This document shows positions 62,061 through 64,000 of a DNA stretch of 64,000 nucleotides, one piece after another (the stretch's first letter is position 1; each line of letters begins with the position of its first letter). This DNA comes from Burkholderiales bacterium (GTDB lineage Bacteria; Pseudomonadota; Gammaproteobacteria; Burkholderiales; SG8-41). The DNA is taken from positions 1 to 64,000 of the forward strand of contig DATAJS010000008.1 in the NCBI GenBank assembly GCA_036262035.1. Direction: 5' to 3'. The notes below the pieces were generated by a model. The model was not told the DNA's origin, did not search any database, and saw only the letters and a program-made list of their open reading frames with translations. The position numbers and the translations under genes are program-made.

Positions 62061-63845
62061 GTGCACATAAAAACATCGCAGTCCGCTGCGCACGCTCGCG
62101 CGCGCCCGGGCTTCACGCTGCGCGCGCGGCGCTTTGCGTTCGCGGGTCTCGTCCTCGGCTCTTCGCTCGGCCTCCTCGCGCTGATGGCGGCGACGCTGTT
62201 TCCCGCCGGCATCGACCCCGTCGGCGCGGCGATGCTGGCGCTCTTCGCGATGACGCTGCCGTGGACCACGATCGGCTTCTGGAATGCGGTCATCGGCTTC
62301 GCTCTGATGGCCTTCGCGCGCGATCCGGCGGGATGGGTCGCGCCGCATCTGCGCCGCATCAGCGGTCACGAGAAGATCGAAAGCTCGACGGCGCTGCTGG
62401 TCTGCGTGCGCAACGAGGACGTCAAGCGCCTCGAGCGCAACCTTGAATGGATGGCCGAAGGCCTGGCCGCGACGGGTCAGGCGCAGTGGTTTCATCTCTA
62501 TCTGCTGTCCGACTCCGATCGGCCCGAGATCGTCGCGGAGGAAGAGCGCGTCGCCGACGCGCTGGCGGCGCGGTTCGGACACACGTTCACGGTGACGTAC
62601 CGCCGCCGCGACGAGCGCACCGGATTCAAGGCGGGCAACATCCGCGACTTCTGCGAACGCTGGGGCCGGCTGCATCACTATGCGATCGTGCTCGACGCCG
62701 ACAGCGTGATGACGCCCGCGGCGATGCTGCGCCTGGTGCGCATCATGCAGGTCGAGCCGCGGATCGGCATCCTGCAGACGCTCGTGACGGCGCTGCCGAG
62801 CGCGAGCGGCTTCGCGCGCGTCTTCCAGTTCGGCATGCGGCTCGGCATGCGCTCGTACACCCTCGGCGCGGCGAGCTGGCAGGGCGACTGCGGACCCTAC
62901 TGGGGTCACAACGCGATCCTGCGCCTGGCCCCGTTCACCGAGCACTGCGATCTTCCGCTGCTGCCCGGCAAGCCGCCGCTCGGCGGCCACGTGCTCAGCC
63001 ACGACCAGATCGAAGCGGTGCTCATGCGCCGCGCGGGTTTCGAGGTGCGCGTTCTGCCCCTTGAGGACGGAAGCTGGGAAGAGAACCCGCCGAGCCTGCC
63101 CGAATTCGTCCGGCGCGATCTTCGCTGGTGCCAGGGCAACATGCAGTACTTCCATCTGCTGACGATGCCGGGCCTGCGTCCGCTCAGCCGCGTGCAGGTC
63201 GCGCTGGCGATCGCGATGTATGCCGGCTCGCCGGCGTGGCTGGGCTTCATGGCGCTCGGTCTCGTGCGCGATGCGCCGTTCAGGGCCGATCTCGGGATGG
63301 TCCTGCTCGCGACGACGCTCGTCATGACCTTCGCGCCCAAGCTCGCCACCCTCGCGCACGTGCTCTCGCGCGGAGCGCTGCGCCGAGCCTACGGCGGCAC
63401 GCTGCGCACCCTCGCCAGCTTCCTGATCGAGACGCTGTTCTCGGTGCTGCTCGCGCCGGTCGCGGCTGTCTCCGTCACGCTCTTCCTCGCCGGACTGCCG
63501 TTCGGCCGCACCATCGGCTGGAACGCGCAGCAGCGCGACGCCGAAGGCGTGTCGTTTGCGCTGGCCCTGCGCTGCTTCTGGCCGCAGACGCTGCTCGGCC
63601 TCGCGTTCGGCGTCGCGCTGTGGCTCGTCGCGCCCGGCGCGCTGTGGCTCGGTGCGCCGGTGATCGCGGGGCTCGCGGGATCGATCCCGTTCGCGATGCT
63701 GAGCGCGCATCCGCGCCTCGGCCGCGCGCTCGGCGCCGCAGGGCTGTGCCGCGTCCCCGAGGAAACCCGGCTGCCGCACGGCGCCGAACGCGCGGGTCTG
63801 TTCACGCCGTTCGCGGTGCGCCGCGCGGCCGCCGCGGCCGAATGA
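62061..63845 (+). CDS. mdoH: Glucans biosynthesis glucosyltransferase
   Basis: 594 residues, shorter than E. coli MdoH/OpgH (847) because the long N-terminal region is reduced. Membrane helices flank a GT84 domain with LLVCVRNEDVKRLERNLEWM, LLSDSDRPE, AIVLDADSVMTP and the acceptor motif RRDLRWCQGNMQYF; HNAILRLAPF and GKPPLGGHVLSHDQIEA are also typical. It polymerises UDP-glucose into osmoregulated periplasmic glucans. GTG behind AAGGGGG was preferred to TTG one codon earlier. The next gene starts inside its stop codon (ATGA). Confidence 0.92.
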   Translation: MHIKTSQSAAHARARPGFTLRARRFAFAGLVLGSSLGLLALMAATLFPAGIDPVGAAMLALFAMTLPWTTIGFWNAVIGFALMAFARDPAGWVAPHLRRISGHEKIESSTALLVCVRNEDVKRLERNLEWMAEGLAATGQAQWFHLYLLSDSDRPEIVAEEERVADALAARFGHTFTVTYRRRDERTGFKAGNIRDFCERWGRLHHYAIVLDADSVMTPAAMLRLVRIMQVEPRIGILQTLVTALPSASGFARVFQFGMRLGMRSYTLGAASWQGDCGPYWGHNAILRLAPFTEHCDLPLLPGKPPLGGHVLSHDQIEAVLMRRAGFEVRVLPLEDGSWEENPPSLPEFVRRDLRWCQGNMQYFHLLTMPGLRPLSRVQVALAIAMYAGSPAWLGFMALGLVRDAPFRADLGMVLLATTLVMTFAPKLATLAHVLSRGALRRAYGGTLRTLASFLIETLFSVLLAPVAAVSVTLFLAGLPFGRTIGWNAQQRDAEGVSFALALRCFWPQTLLGLAFGVALWLVAPGALWLGAPVIAGLAGSIPFAMLSAHPRLGRALGAAGLCRVPEETRLPHGAERAGLFTPFAVRRAAAAAE

Positions 63846-64000
63846 AGCGTCCGGCGCTGCTGCTGGGATTCATCGCGCTCCTCGCACACGGCGCCGCCGC
63901 GGCGGTCCCGGTCGATTTCGTCAACGCGAGCCGCGCGACGCGCTGCGCCGAAGAAGACAATGTCTACGTGAAGATCGCTGGCAGCGGCATCGCGTCGTTC
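63842..64000 (+). CDS. Secreted hypothetical protein, partial at window end
   Basis: 53 codons are visible. A signal peptide (KRPALLLGFIALLAHGAAAA) is followed by VPVDFVNASRATRCAEEDN and YVKIAGSGIASF. Coupled to mdoH by ATGA. In other bacteria mdoH pairs with periplasmic mdoG or mdoD, but this N-terminus does not look like MdoG, so identity is open. Confidence 0.75.
   Translation, partial: MKRPALLLGFIALLAHGAAAAVPVDFVNASRATRCAEEDNVYVKIAGSGIASF

Noticed and set aside
61287-63779. 830-codon open frame antisense to mdoH
   Set aside because: Arg/Ala/Glu/Gln-rich with no domains; a frame open by chance opposite a high-GC gene with clear GT84 motifs.

Overview
The window is high-GC (roughly two thirds G+C), tightly packed bacterial chromosome. 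Its content points to a betaproteobacterium of the Burkholderiales type. The main reason is the number of Bug/TctC-type periplasmic solute receptors: eleven genes plus one remnant, alongside one TctA/TctB permease pair. This expansion is a hallmark of Bordetella, Cupriavidus and related genera. Genes are close-set, often start on GTG or TTG, and are commonly coupled through ATGA or TAATG stop/start overlaps. I recognise no rRNA, tRNA, CRISPR array, phage or plasmid backbone. The organism assignment is inference from gene content.

Layout. 1-3.1 kb: a mobile-element patch with an IS3-family element cut by the window edge, an IS110-family element with structured flanks, and about 700 bp without a gene. 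3.1-8.3 kb (minus): rubredoxin, cupin, two Bug receptors, an Ldh-type dehydrogenase, then another Bug receptor. 8.4-13.5 kb (plus): a catabolic-looking cluster with an SDR interrupted by a stop codon, an IclR regulator, a second SDR, two alpha/beta hydrolases and a Bug receptor. 13.5-16.5 kb: two Bug receptors, one with an internal deletion, and a MetE-like protein. 16.5-27.9 kb (minus): a probable long operon of Bug, hydantoinase A and B, an unusual alanine-racemase-fold protein, Bug, a three-subunit molybdenum hydroxylase and a fumarylacetoacetate-hydrolase-family enzyme. 28.5-32.7 kb (minus): crotonase, Bug, CoA-transferase, chromate transporter.

33-54 kb is rich in osmotic and ionic stress functions. 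It holds a complete ectoine/hydroxyectoine synthesis operon (ectABCD) fused by overlaps to an Ehu-type ectoine uptake system and an MFS exporter. Next come a MASE1 histidine kinase with its response regulator, a putative Na+/H+ antiporter, a mechanosensitive channel, the TctAB permease, a YihY/BrkB membrane protein, a beta/gamma-crystallin-like lipoprotein and a membrane-anchored trehalose-6-phosphate synthase. 55-64 kb has small hypotheticals, an orphan anti-sigma-like protein, MerR, LysR and MocR regulators, a BON protein behind a perfect palindrome, a CCG-domain Fe-S protein, cytochrome b561, and the osmoregulated-periplasmic-glucan synthase MdoH/OpgH followed by a cut secreted protein.

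How it fits together: the 3-32 kb half looks like a set of peripheral carboxylate/CoA-ester catabolic modules, each carrying its own Bug receptor. The 33-64 kb half combines compatible-solute synthesis (ectoine, hydroxyectoine, trehalose), uptake, pressure release and periplasmic glucans. Substrates of the catabolic modules cannot be named from sequence alone.
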